From Capillidium heterosporum (lineage: Eukaryota; Entomophthoromycota; Entomophthoromycetes; Entomophthorales; Capillidiaceae), in the NCBI GenBank assembly GCA_016630905.1, contig WBMQ01000008.1:806001-870000 (forward strand): a stretch of 64,000 nt of DNA, read 5' to 3'. Shown here piece after piece: positions 1-12,814 of this stretch. The notes under the pieces were generated by a model. It saw only the letters and a program-made list of their open reading frames with translations. It ran no database searches and had not been told where the DNA came from. The stretch's first letter is position 1. Every line of letters starts with the position of its first letter. The translations under genes were made by a program, and so were the position numbers.

Positions 1-2881
<2,881 letters not shown>

Positions 2882-4051
2882 ACTTTTAACCTTTTCTTGA
2901 AACTTTGAAGATGCCGAAAATTGAAAGAACTATACAATGCTACCTTTATATAACAAACTTGAGTAAATCAAACCAATTTTTCAAGTTTTACTAATAGTTG
3001 GTGTATGCTAATATTTAAGCGTTTTATCGGTATTTAATAATCTCTTGCAAAGTACAATACAAACAGGAATACCAATTTTCGCAGAATCGACCTTACTCGT
3101 TTCACTTTATTACTGTTTTTGAATCTGAAACCTATTAAAGAAATAGGATATGATTTTTGGGGTCTCCATAGTAAAGTAAGGTGGAGTTGGGTATATTTTA
3201 CCGGAAGTTTGTAATTATTGGTAGGATATGGTTGAGTACATTACTAAGAATCTCATAAATATATTTGGACATGCAGTTAGAGTATGTGGACTGTAAGCTT
3301 GGATGAGAAGGTACGTTGTATGTGTCCTTCACATCTTTAGTATATGTAAACTCAAAATATCCTATAAGGCCATCATAACTAGATATTGCAACTATTCAAT
3401 GTGTAATATCATAATGCCTGCTTATCCTTTATAATATATAACCATACAGCCTACTATCCAAACTATATTGCTCTAATGTCTCCTTTTCACATATGAATCA
3501 AGCTCCTTTACAAAATTTGAAACTTGCTTCCTCCCACCATCACTGATTAACCCATTTCACTTGCAACTATAGCAGTGTACTGAAATGCTCAATAACTTTA
3601 TTCCCAGCTTTCCTACTGGTCCTACGTAGTATACTTTTACTAAATGCTTTGCTGTACTTTGATATTTCAGCTAAGGTAATTACAGAATATGTAAGTTGTA
3701 CTAGAGTAATGTACCTTTTAATTGATGGTTGGATAGTAACGCACTATATTCTGCAACTTGGAAAATCTGTCAAAATAAGTGTAAAATAGATATACAGTAT
3801 AAGTTGAAGAGTAAGGACAGCCTTTTATTGTATCAAATGAGATGTTCAAACCTTCCTATACTTAAATGCATAGTATTGATACGTCAATTAGTTGCAAGAC
3901 CATCAATCATATTTAATGGAGAAATTATATATATCCTATACTTTAAAATGTATCAAAATATAAACATACTTACACTATACTTCAAAATATATCAAAAATT
4001 TATGAAAGGCTATTTAATTTCAACTTAAATAGGCTAAGCTAACATAGTTAC
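2882..4051. other. Intergenic, AT-rich
   Basis: Upstream of muskelin and downstream of the YOP1-like gene. A 99-codon open frame at 3729-4028 (+) is Ile/Lys/Tyr-rich, has no recognisable domain and looks like chance in AT-rich DNA. Nothing else is supported. Confidence 0.6.
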
Positions 4052-4693
4052 CTATTGTGTCTCACCGGACACCGACTCCTTGACTTCCTCAGCTACGTTT
4101 TCAGCGACTTTAGTCCCTTCGTTGACAGTGTTCTTAGCTTCAGCAGCCAACTTGTTGGCGGCGGCTTCGGTCTTAGCTTTGAGATCGATGGCAGCTCCTT
4201 GGATGGAAGATTTCTGGATACCAACAGCATTGGCCGTAAACTCGTCAACAGAGGTTCGAATGACAGAGAAGGTGGGCTGCAGGAAAGAGTGGTACAGTTT
4301 CTCGGCACCGCGGGTGTGAGGTAGAGCCAAGTAGAGGATCCCTAAAGTTTTGAAGAAATAGTAGAAGGGTAGCAGGTAGAGGACAACGGGGTTAGCGAAT
4401 TCCAGGATGGAGAGGAACCCGAATACCGACCAATAAGTGAGCCATTGGATGTCATCCTCCTTGGTCTTGGATTCCAGGGCTAAAAAGGTAAAGTAGGAGG
4501 GGAATAACCAACCTAGTACTGAGGTTATGAAGGAACCCCCGATGTTGAAGAAGGTGAGGATGAGGATGATACCGGCTCCACCTAGGAACGTGTAGACTTT
4601 GGGGACGTTGGATAGCTCTTCGACCTTGTTAAGTAAGGGGTACTTGGAAAGCTCCTTATCCAGCTGGGCTTCGTAGTACTTGACTTTATCCAT
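4052..4693 (-). CDS. YOP1: YOP1/REEP5-like ER membrane-shaping protein (TB2/DP1/HVA22 family)
   Basis: Single-exon gene of 213 residues, close to the length of fungal Yop1. These proteins insert hairpins into ER tubules and curve the membrane; yeast Yop1 also binds Yip1 and the reticulons. The sequence shows the amphipathic N-terminus and two paired hydrophobic hairpins (about residues 33-75 and 85-120). It has the family signature DDIQWLTYWSVFGFLSILE followed by YLLPFYYFFKTLGILYLALP and RGAEKLYHSF. The C-terminal 50 residues are an Ala/Lys/Glu-rich amphipathic helix. The start at 4693 is the only plausible ATG and gives the expected N-terminus (MDKVKYYEAQLDKELSKYP). The gene has no intron, unlike most neighbours. 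A TATA box lies about 100 bp upstream. Confidence 0.96.
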   Translation of the reverse strand: MDKVKYYEAQLDKELSKYPLLNKVEELSNVPKVYTFLGGAGIILILTFFNIGGSFITSVLGWLFPSYFTFLALESKTKEDDIQWLTYWSVFGFLSILEFANPVVLYLLPFYYFFKTLGILYLALPHTRGAEKLYHSFLQPTFSVIRTSVDEFTANAVGIQKSSIQGAAIDLKAKTEAAANKLAAEAKNTVNEGTKVAENVAEEVKESVSGETQ

Positions 4694-4788
4694 ATTGTTT
4701 GCTAGGTATTTTGATGTAGTGTCAGTTAATTTTCTCTTTAAAAAGGCGTTCTTTCAGTAAAAGCGTACGTTTATCACTCCAGCTTCCC

Positions 4789-4796
4789 TTTTTATA
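4789..4796 (-). promoter_or_regulatory. TATA box of the YOP1-like gene
   Basis: TATAAAAA on the minus strand, about 100 bp upstream of the ATG at 4693. Confidence 0.55.
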
Positions 4797-6699
4797 GCTT
4801 ATGGTAATGTCTTACTACGTAATCTTGATAAGTTGGATGCAGTTTCCACTTTTCCATTCAAGTTTTAGGAGGTTATCATATCCCTTTAGCAGTTATTTGT
4901 GACGTCAGTTTCATCCTTGCTTGATTTCAGGGCTTGGGTTTGTAACTGAGTGGGAAGGTAAGTTGATAAACAACCTAATAATTTGTATTACTGTTCTATA
5001 GAAAAGGAATAAATATTTAGATAGTATAGAAAAGTTGGTTGCTATAGACTTATATATTTGTTACTAAGGTTAATATAATATCTTTTGAATTTTACGATGC
5101 AGGGATTATTTTTGAAGCTGAAAGTTTATATTCACCAAGTTATATGACATCTACCCATTAAATAGCATTTTAACATTTTCAGGTTGATATTTACTATTGT
5201 AGCTATATATTGAGCTCCACATATTTGCCAATATCGCAGCTATATCTTATTTCTCATCTCATTTTCAAATATTTCTATAAAGGGAATAGTTAGCCAATGA
5301 TGTAAATTTTATTGCATAACGATCTTCATTTATCTTGCAAGAACAATAAACTACAACTTATAAGCAAGTTGAACAGACAATCAACACAGACCGTATGGAA
5401 CACTCGTATTAAATGAGTAACCTAAAGCTGCCATAGTATTTTAGTTGAAGATATCAATGCTATTTAACTTTTTGATGTAAAAATGTTTTACTATTATTGA
5501 AATCCTTACAACATTTGTTTCCTGTAGGCTTGGCTTTCTCAACTATATAAAATCAATTAAATTCAGTCGGTCTATTTTTACCACCTCAAATAAATTGCAT
5601 CTCAAGTAAAAATCAATACTTTGTAGTAGTTTCACATTAAACCTTCGACACTTGGTCCTGAGTTGTCAACGGTACTTGGTTTTGATGAAAAGTATAAAGT
5701 ATGGCATAGCTTACACATCTACACCAGGAATCCAAGTACAACGTTAATTATTTGTTAGTGAATAGCTGCAGCGATGAAAAACTTCACAGCTAGTAAGTTT
5801 TCACCTCTAGTTTAATACAAAAAATCTAATAAAAGTCAAGACAGTGCTGGTTACCAAAACTGCCAGGCTGATGAAACAAAGTTGGGATAGCTACGATGTA
5901 CTTTGAGGTGTAGATAGGATTGAAGCTATGTTGGCTAACTTTTATTGAATTAATGAAGCAAGTTCGAGTTTACCATGATGATGTATTTCAATATGTAGTC
6001 GAATTGTCAAAATTTTTGTTAGAATCGGTACTGTCAGATTGGATTCGATGAGGCCATTTTGAGACACAATGTAGATATTGGCTAAGTACATTATGTCCCT
6101 CCTTTATAAAAGTATATATAGCTACTTTGGCACATCATCATCCCCAGCCAAGCCAATGTTGAGTGTGACTATTATATTTCATCCTCATCATATCCTTATT
6201 TCGCAATAAATATAAAAAATTACATACTTGGTTTAGATGCTTTGAGCTGGTATAAGGTCTTACAAGGGCAGTTGTACTAGCTAGAAATGGCAAATGTTGG
6301 TTTGTAAAGTTTTCATATCCACTCTTAAAGATTATGCCCTTCATGAAGATCATCACTATGTATTTTGTATATTTTCTGATGTATTAATTTTAGAAAACAT
6401 ATATGTCCGTTATTCTAGCCTTCGCTTATAGTATAATGTAGGCCATAATGCTAAATACATCAATATGGCTATTTTTACCTTAGTATAAAGATAGAAGATA
6501 TATTAACGTCCGCTACTTTATTTAGCGACTGAACGATACTATACAAAGCATACGTTTATTACGACCAGTTTATACTAGGCTATTAATAAATGTATACTGT
6601 TTATTTATAATTGCTTAGAGGAATAAAAACTGTACACCTGATCTTTTATCTTGAAATTTGCCCATACCAACCAGCCCGGATCAATATTTCTTTAAAGTT

Positions 6700-6760
6700 A
6701 TTCTAAGGTGATATTTTTAGCTCAATTGAGTAATTCTAACTCCAATTTACACCTTAGAAT
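6700..6760. repeat. 11-bp perfect inverted repeat around a 10-bp palindrome
   Basis: Arms ATTCTAAGGTG (6700-6710) and CACCTTAGAAT (6750-6760) are exact reverse complements. The palindrome CTCAATTGAG (6721-6730) lies between them. It sits about 270 bp upstream of the secreted repeat protein gene. It could be an operator or a short relic; no function is shown. Confidence 0.6.
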
Positions 6761-6963
6761 CCGCTCTAGGGGGAGTTTTCATAGGTAGATATTTTTAACT
6801 TTTATTAATAAATTGTCCGTTTTATAAAAATCAGCCATCTCCTTCAATCTGGTCTTGAAGCTAATCAATAGGATATCGTGTTTGGCCTAGCTTAAAAATA
6901 AGGCCGTCAGCAAGGCAAAAACGGAGTAAAAATTCCAATGAAGCGTCACAGAAATGGAAGGAT

Positions 6964-6971
6964 TATAAAAG
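6964..6971 (+). promoter_or_regulatory. TATA box of the secreted repeat protein gene
   Basis: TATAAAAG, about 65 bp upstream of the ATG at 7033, a strong consensus for a highly expressed gene. Confidence 0.7.
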
Positions 6972-7032
6972 GGTAGCAGCTTTAGCTCCAAAACATTATC
7001 TAAATTTTGTAAATTTGTAACATAGTATCCAA

Positions 7033-8418
7033 ATGAAACTTTCCATCCTATCCTACTCTGCCATCGCACTGACCTGTATCTCGGCTTTGAGCCTTCCTGG
7101 TCACTCTGGTACCAGCCTCGTCAAGCGTGATGGCTTGATGAAGTTCATCGAATCCAAGGTAGTCCGTGGTATCGAAAAATCTTTGAACTTCGTCCGTGGC
7201 CCTACGATCGACAGCGTACTCAACGTCGATGCCAAGCTACAATCCTTCACTTCCAAGCAGCAGTTTGTTGATTTCGAGACCCTGGTCAACAACACCTATA
7301 CTGATTTGCTTAACAAGGATCCTTCCACCGACAACACACTCAAGCTTCAGGCCGAAGTCACCGCCATCAAGGTGAAGATCGCCAGAGCTAAGGATGCTTG
7401 GGAGCTTGCTCATCAGGGTAATGGCGGTAACAACCCTCCCCCTAACAACGGTGGTAACAACCCTCCTCCCAACAATGGCGGAAACAACCCTCCTCCCAAT
7501 AACGGCGGCAACAACCCCCCTCCTAACAACGGTGGTAACAACCCTCCCCCCAGTAACGGAGGAACTACTCTTGCCGACTATCTCAAGGTAGATCAGAGAA
7601 TCAAGGATGCCAAGTCGGTCTCCGACTTTGATGTTCTCCAGAACGACCTCAACAACGCCTACAGCAAGTTGTTGACGACCAGCAACGCCGTCGCCTTACA
7701 GCAGGAGTTGACCGCTCTTAAGACCAAGATTAACGACGCCAAGAACAAGTTCTCTCTCAACAACAAGCGCCACTTCAGCCTCTCCAGCTTGAAGCGCAGT
7801 CTCAAGTCCAAATTCCACCACAAGCGTGATTCCTTCTCCATCAACACCAACCTTAACGTCGATGGCAAACTCCCCACCTTCACCCAGCTGAAGCAGTTTG
7901 ACGACTTGATCAAGGCCATTACCAATGAGTACGACCGCCTTGTCATCGCCGATACCCAGAAACAGTACACCACTGCCTTACAGCAGGAATTCACCCAGCT
8001 TAACATCAAAATCTCCCAAGCTCGTGATGCCTTCCAGCTAGCTCACCCCAACAGCGGTAATGGTGGCAACCCTCCCAACAACGGCGGCAACCCCCCTAAC
8101 AACGGTGGAAACCCTCCTAATAACGGTGGCAACCCCCCTAACAACGGCGGCAGCTCGACTTTACAGAATTACTTGAACTTCGATGCCAAGTTGAACGGTG
8201 CCAAGTCGGCTGGTGATTTCGACAATTTGCTCAATGAATTGAACAACGCCTTCCAGACCTTACAGACCACTAGTAACTACGCCGCTTTAGCTACTGAGTT
8301 CAACGGTCTCAAGACTCGACTCAGTGAGGCTAAGAACAAGTTCGTTTTGGCTAACCAGAAGCGTCACATCGATTATGAAATGATCAAGAGGTCGGCCATC
8401 AAATACTTCTTCAACTAA
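7033..8418 (+). CDS. Secreted protein with four helical modules, Asn/Gly/Pro linkers and dibasic sites; unrecognised family
   Basis: Intronless, 461 residues. The first about 22 residues are a clear signal peptide (MKLSILSYSAIALTCISALS), so the product should enter the secretory pathway. The mature part holds four related modules of about 65 residues predicted to be helical, in an A-B-A-B order (roughly 60-128, 178-245, 272-338, 376-443). A modules carry NVDAKL/NVDGKL and end in AxDAWELAH or ARDAFQLAH; B modules carry LxxYLxxDxxI/L and end in AKNKFxLxN. Each A-B pair is joined by a flexible low-complexity linker. Lys-Arg pairs follow the signal peptide (31-32), lie between the two halves (NNKRH, HHKRD) and lie near the C-terminus (QKRH, IKR); they would suit Kex2-type cleavage into separate peptides. 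Codon use is GC-richer and more biased than in neighbouring genes, and with the strong TATA box this suggests high expression. I recognise no family; cell-wall, adhesive or effector roles are possible. Confidence 0.88.
   Translation: MKLSILSYSAIALTCISALSLPGHSGTSLVKRDGLMKFIESKVVRGIEKSLNFVRGPTIDSVLNVDAKLQSFTSKQQFVDFETLVNNTYTDLLNKDPSTDNTLKLQAEVTAIKVKIARAKDAWELAHQGNGGNNPPPNNGGNNPPPNNGGNNPPPNNGGNNPPPNNGGNNPPPSNGGTTLADYLKVDQRIKDAKSVSDFDVLQNDLNNAYSKLLTTSNAVALQQELTALKTKINDAKNKFSLNNKRHFSLSSLKRSLKSKFHHKRDSFSINTNLNVDGKLPTFTQLKQFDDLIKAITNEYDRLVIADTQKQYTTALQQEFTQLNIKISQARDAFQLAHPNSGNGGNPPNNGGNPPNNGGNPPNNGGNPPNNGGSSTLQNYLNFDAKLNGAKSAGDFDNLLNELNNAFQTLQTTSNYAALATEFNGLKTRLSEAKNKFVLANQKRHIDYEMIKRSAIKYFFN
7417..7562 (+). 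repeat. Tandem coding repeat: five NNPPP units
   Basis: Linker 1 of the secreted protein: about 24-bp units encoding GGNNPPPN repeated five times, with synonymous drift between copies. The linker is about 49 residues and should be flexible and extended. Confidence 0.9.
8050..8154 (+). repeat. Tandem coding repeat: four GGNPPN units
   Basis: Linker 2 of the same protein. The unit is six residues (18 bp), one Asn and one Pro shorter than in linker 1. The two linkers therefore expanded independently after, or diverged since, the internal duplication of the A-B pair. Confidence 0.9.
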
Positions 8419-9740
8419 GTATTCGGCCACACTTTTGTAAATTTGTATGTTAGTTTCTATATGTGATATGTTCCAATAAACTTTTTGTTTAGCTTTTAGT
8501 CTCATTTGGCTTTATATTTTGTAATCATCCTTTTGAATATATAATGATAGATAGATATGCTTTATAGTGAATATTAGTGCATGTATTAATTTATAAAACC
8601 TACACTACCATCACTGTTTATCTATCCCAACCTTCCTTTCGACACATCTAGTCTCTTCAAAAGTCAAAGTGATCCATCAGCTTATTGGCAGTTGGACTTA
8701 AAGCTAGGTCAAACATGGCCACTTTTCTAAATAGGAACATGTAAATAGCCTCCATCAAGCCATTACTTAGCTTTAAATATAAAAATGAAGTCCGATTTAT
8801 GGCTGTGTTGGCAATCAAAACAGAATTGGTAACTACATATAGCTAAAGCAGCTACCCATAATTCGTTTAGAAGGGTGATTTATCTATACACTACATCCTA
8901 ATATCTGCAAAGCTTTATAAGCTTAATTCAACTTTTGTCAAGCTTATGCTCTTTAATAACCTAAAAGCGTAAATTGTTGAGAACTTCTGGGTGTCTTGCT
9001 CAAAAAGTACAGTTGGAGGACACTTTATGTTATTTATGATCAAGATTTTATCCATGATACCAGCCTCTACTTTATATATAATGACAAACATGAAAACCTA
9101 TCATCTTTTTCAGCCTTTAAGACTCCACTTCTATTTCTATACTCATCAATGCACCTGAAAATCGAGTCAATTAAAGTTGGAAAGACTCATTAAACGCAAT
9201 AGATCTACATCATATTGCTATCTGATTTAATATAGTTGATAGTTAATAGCTAACATTATTAACCAATATATATAAACTATTATTTTATGAAATACATTAA
9301 AATCAAAGCATATATTCCAAATCTGCTTTATCATGTCAATAATAAGCCAAGGTATATTTTTGCAAGTGCTATTTTCATTAGTCAAGTCCTTACTATCAAG
9401 ACTGTCTAGGAATAGCACTGGACAGTGTAAGCCAAGAGGTGAGTCGAGTAGCTGAAAAAACTCTAAGCAATAAAGGGAAATTGGTGATCGATAGTTAGGC
9501 ACTGTAATTGGTACACGCTTCATATTGTAAAGCATGTCATAGAATATGAAGGGCTATAGAATATCAAAATAAAAGAGTTGAATATGAATAGAAGAAATTT
9601 AAGATAGTGAACTACAAAGTTACTGGCAATAGTATATTATAGCTAAACTATATTTACCTTTATAGAGCCCTAAAGTAGAAATAGTATATGTAGAAACATC
9701 AGTCAGGAGCTAATTAGGTTTATAGTGAGCATAAATACAT
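8419..9740. other. Intergenic, AT-rich
   Basis: Convergent 3' flanks of the secreted protein gene and the next minus-strand gene. Open frames at 8996-9193 (+) and 9227-9535 (-) have biased AT-rich composition and no domain; they are not called. Confidence 0.6.
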
Positions 9741-10450
9741 TTAGACGTTCTTGGGCTTCCGAGCCCATTTCTTAAGGACCGGCTCCACCTCCACCACGTT
9801 GGACTCCTCTACGAAGCTGTCATTGGCATCGAGTTGACGTCCCCGCTTCTTGGTCAGAAAAGTTTTGGCAGTAAGGAGTTGGGTGTTGTATCCTCTAACC
9901 AAATTGTCCTTCAAAGGACCACTGGAATCAATCAAGGGGAAGTTGGCGTAAGGATCGGTGGGGATGGATACGGCTGCAGCACGACGGCTCGGTTTCTCGT
10001 AGGGCATGGGTGAAGTGAACCCTGAACTGTTTATATTTAACATCTTGGGATCCAAGTCTAGTAAGTTGCCTTGGACAAGTGCTTCCGGCTCGGTCGTCTT
10101 CTTAAATTGGCTGTAGTTCCTAGTAGGAATTTGTTGAGAATAAAATGAAGAATAGGGCTTACTTAGGGATCTGAGCTTGCGCTTCGAGAGCATTCTTGTT
10201 GGATTGGGATATCGTAGTAGGGTTGGGATTGGATAGCTGGTAGGTCAAGGTGGATAGATCTAGGTAAGGACCACGTTTCATCCTTGCCCAACGTAGTAAG
10301 CTATTCCTGAATAAAATTAGAAAGTTTAGCTATAGAGGGTTTACCAGTCTACAGAAAGAGGTTTGTAAATTATAAATGCAATATCAATTTACCTGAAGCG
10401 TTCTTACATCCTTTCTTAAATGTGGTGCTTGAATTTATGTTTCGACTCAT
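9741..10450 (-). CDS. Unrecognised protein of about 190 residues, with a possible 4-nt microexon
   Basis: I do not recognise the family. The product is basic and polar with no membrane segment or signal peptide. It has short motif-like stretches (WNSLLRWARMKRGPYLDLST; EKPSRRAAAVSIPTDPYANF; TKKRGRQ; a C-terminal KKWARKPKNV) and could be a nuclear or chromatin-associated protein. The main part is open from 9741. Splicing upstream gives exon 1 (10450-10393, starting MSRNINSSTTFKKG), an apparent 4-nt exon (10348-10345, ACTG) and exon 3 from 10306. The two introns are 44 and 38 nt, normal for this genome, and the frame is kept through Asp-Trp-Asn. A more cautious start is the internal ATG in exon 3 (MKRGPYLD). 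The next gene starts 134 bp away on the other strand, so the two share a short bidirectional promoter. Confidence 0.6.
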
Positions 10451-10584
10451 GTTGACCTAAAGTACGATACTCTGAATTTAGTGAGTTGTTTTCTAAGCCG
10501 ATTGCACTAAATTAAACTAATCCTGAAAGAAAATTGGAATTTCAAGCCAAAAATCAAAAAGCACTCTTCAACGAAATTTGGACG

Positions 10585-11897
10585 ATGAGCTACATACTTT
10601 ACAGCAGCTGTCCTGGGTTCCAAGCTAAAGCTTACCAACCAGATTGTTTAGCTGTTACAGTATATCTTTTACAATTCAACATACCCTAACCTTCAATTTT
10701 AGTACTGGCTAGCTAACCTAGGTGTCGACTTTAAAATTGTCAGTTGCAGTTACCAAAGTCAATCGCCAACATGTAAATTTATTCCTTAAAAGTAATGGTA
10801 ATTTATTAATTATTAGGTCAACTTCCAACTTTGAAATCGGGTTCCCAGTTTATAGTTGGAATAAAGGAGATCTACTACTATTTTAGAAATAAAGGTTTGG
10901 ATAGTCAAAAGTTAAATGTGGAACAGAAAATCAATCTAATCAAGTAACCGTCATTTACTCAATTATGCTAATCTACCATTAACAGCTATAGCAACTACTT
11001 TAAAAAGAGCCTTGAAGATCTTGTGGTAAATTTTTAATCAATATTTGTGGTTTAATGAAGAAATAGGATTACTATAGATACAGCCATGAAGAAAGCTATT
11101 TAAAAGCTACACGACCTCACTTGGCGGAACTCCTACCCTTCTACTTGAGGTACTCGATACCAGGTCAGCTTAAATCAGAGGCCCAGTCAAAGCTCCAAGA
11201 TAAGTACTTGAAGACTTGGGACGAAGCTGACTCAAATGTTTTAGTCGTAAGCCCTTACTTAACATTGTTTCAGTTGCTCATTTTTGGATAGGCCAGCAAA
11301 CTTTCATTAAAATTTTTGAACCGTAAGATGGAGATCGATAGCAACAAACCTGACACCCCTCTTCAGGCTAAAGTAAAAAATGATCTATTTTAATTACTTA
11401 TACCTTTATAGATCTTATCGGCAAGTAAACGTGTACTCAGAGAGTTGACTGAACTTTTGAGTGATAAGGAGTACCTCCTCAGCAGCCAGTAAGTTTTGTT
11501 TATCCATTTATATTTAATATTTCTTAGGGTAACCTTTCTAGATTTTATCGTCTACGGCTACCTTCGATTCCTCCTCCACCCCATCCCCAACCAAGCTACC
11601 GACGTTGCCGAACTAGCTCTCGGTGACTTCCCTACCTTACAGGTATACGACTCCCGTATGGAAACCTTGGTTCAGTCCTTGCATCTACCCCAAGTTTACG
11701 AAACTGATGTTACCTTCCCAACCGTCTGGGCCCACAACTTGTTTGGTAAGCGAGATCAAGTCCAAGTGGAGACAGAAAAGGTAAGTGAGCAGGAGTTGGA
11801 AAGTAAGCAAAAGTTGAAGAAGAAACGCGAAGTTTCCATTACAGTCGCTGTTACCGCCCTCTTAGCCTTCGTCATCTATAACGATCTGTTACCTTGA
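10585..11897 (+). CDS. SAM37: Metaxin/SAM37-family subunit of the mitochondrial outer-membrane sorting complex
   Basis: Sam37/metaxin proteins cap the Sam50 complex that inserts beta-barrel proteins into the mitochondrial outer membrane. After removal of short introns the frame reads continuously. An N-terminal thioredoxin/GST-N-like domain starts MSYILYSSCPGFQAKAYQPD and includes YWLANLGVDFKIVSCS and QLPTLKSGSQFIVG, matching the metaxin pattern of a one-carbon-unit-free, non-catalytic GST fold. A helical middle follows (RYSHEESYLKATRPHLAELL), then the GST-C motif TFLDFIVYGYLRFLLHPIPN, typical of metaxins. The extreme C-terminus is a Lys-rich stretch then a hydrophobic segment (VAVTALLAFVIYNDLLP), a tail anchor as in fungal Sam37. 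The start at 10585 is the first in-frame ATG. It could also be called Sam35/metaxin-2; the tail anchor favours Sam37. Confidence 0.8.
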
Positions 11898-12814
11898 TCT
11901 TGTAAGTAGAGATACGTAGAAGAGTAGCTATAAAAGTTAATGACTGATTTATATTTACGGTTTTATTATTTAAATATAGGCACCATTGTATTTATTGATG
12001 CAGTAGCCTATATATTTTATGAATAATGTGAATAATTTTGATTCCTATTTGATTTTAACTTGAGTTTACTTAAATTATATAAATGCAGTGCAATCAAATC
12101 TCTAAATTTTACAAATATATATAACTTTAACCGTAATGATTCATTTGGTATATAGCAACAAACCCAATATTAAATAAATATTACTGCAATCAATCTATCC
12201 AAATTGGTGTTCAAAACGTTCAAACAACGATCACTTGGCTTTAGATTCAGGCCTGATAGTATAAAAGTGTAACTTTGGTTGTTAGAAGTGGTTTGAAGTT
12301 TTTAAGATTCAAGTTATTAATAGAATATATCAGCTATATTCATCACAAATACTCTCAGTCCAAAAGGATAACAAGTAGCATACCTTCATCCTTCTAAAAA
12401 CAATATAAAAATACACCAGCCCATAGCAGCGTTAGATCAAGCCTAACCTATAAACCCTTCAATCAATAGTATAAACTAAAATTTGTCAATTGAGCATAAA
12501 GAAATGTAAAATTACTTATATCGCTTAAATGCAAGCTATAAAACCAGCTATTTAACACTAAACAAATAGATTCACTCCCAAATTCAAATCTTATTTAATC
12601 GAAAACTTTAATGTCGTAATAACAGTTGAAGGAAGCATCAATTGAACAACTAGAAGGAAAACTGAACTTGAGGCTTGACTTGGTTGGGGGTGCGGTGCTA
12701 ATATGTAGTTATAAAAGTAGAAAGTTAGTACCGACGGCAGTAGTAGGCAAGATATAAAAATTTAATAGAAAACATTGAGCTTCGCATATATGGAGCGCTA
12801 ATAGAAGTCGAGCC
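11898..12814. other. Intergenic, AT-rich
   Basis: Convergent region between SAM37 and SEC24. No convincing gene, RNA or repeat seen. Confidence 0.6.

Larger units (their letters stand above)
4694..7032. other. Long intergenic region between divergent genes
   Basis: About 2.3 kb of AT-rich DNA between the YOP1 promoter (left) and the promoter of the secreted repeat protein (right). It holds the TATA boxes listed separately and an inverted repeat at 6700-6760. A possible tiny spliced frame begins at an ATG at 5774 behind a TATAAAG, but encodes only about 27 residues and is not called. The open frame at 6138-6356 (-) looks like chance. Confidence 0.6.

Noticed and set aside
3729-4028. 99-codon open frame on the plus strand
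   Set aside because: Composition is that of AT-rich intergenic DNA (Ile, Lys, Tyr, Asn) and there is no promoter, domain or splice context.
5774-5910. Short spliced frame after a TATAAAG (MKNFTAT...)
   Set aside because: Only about 27 residues with the best splice choice, and no conserved feature.
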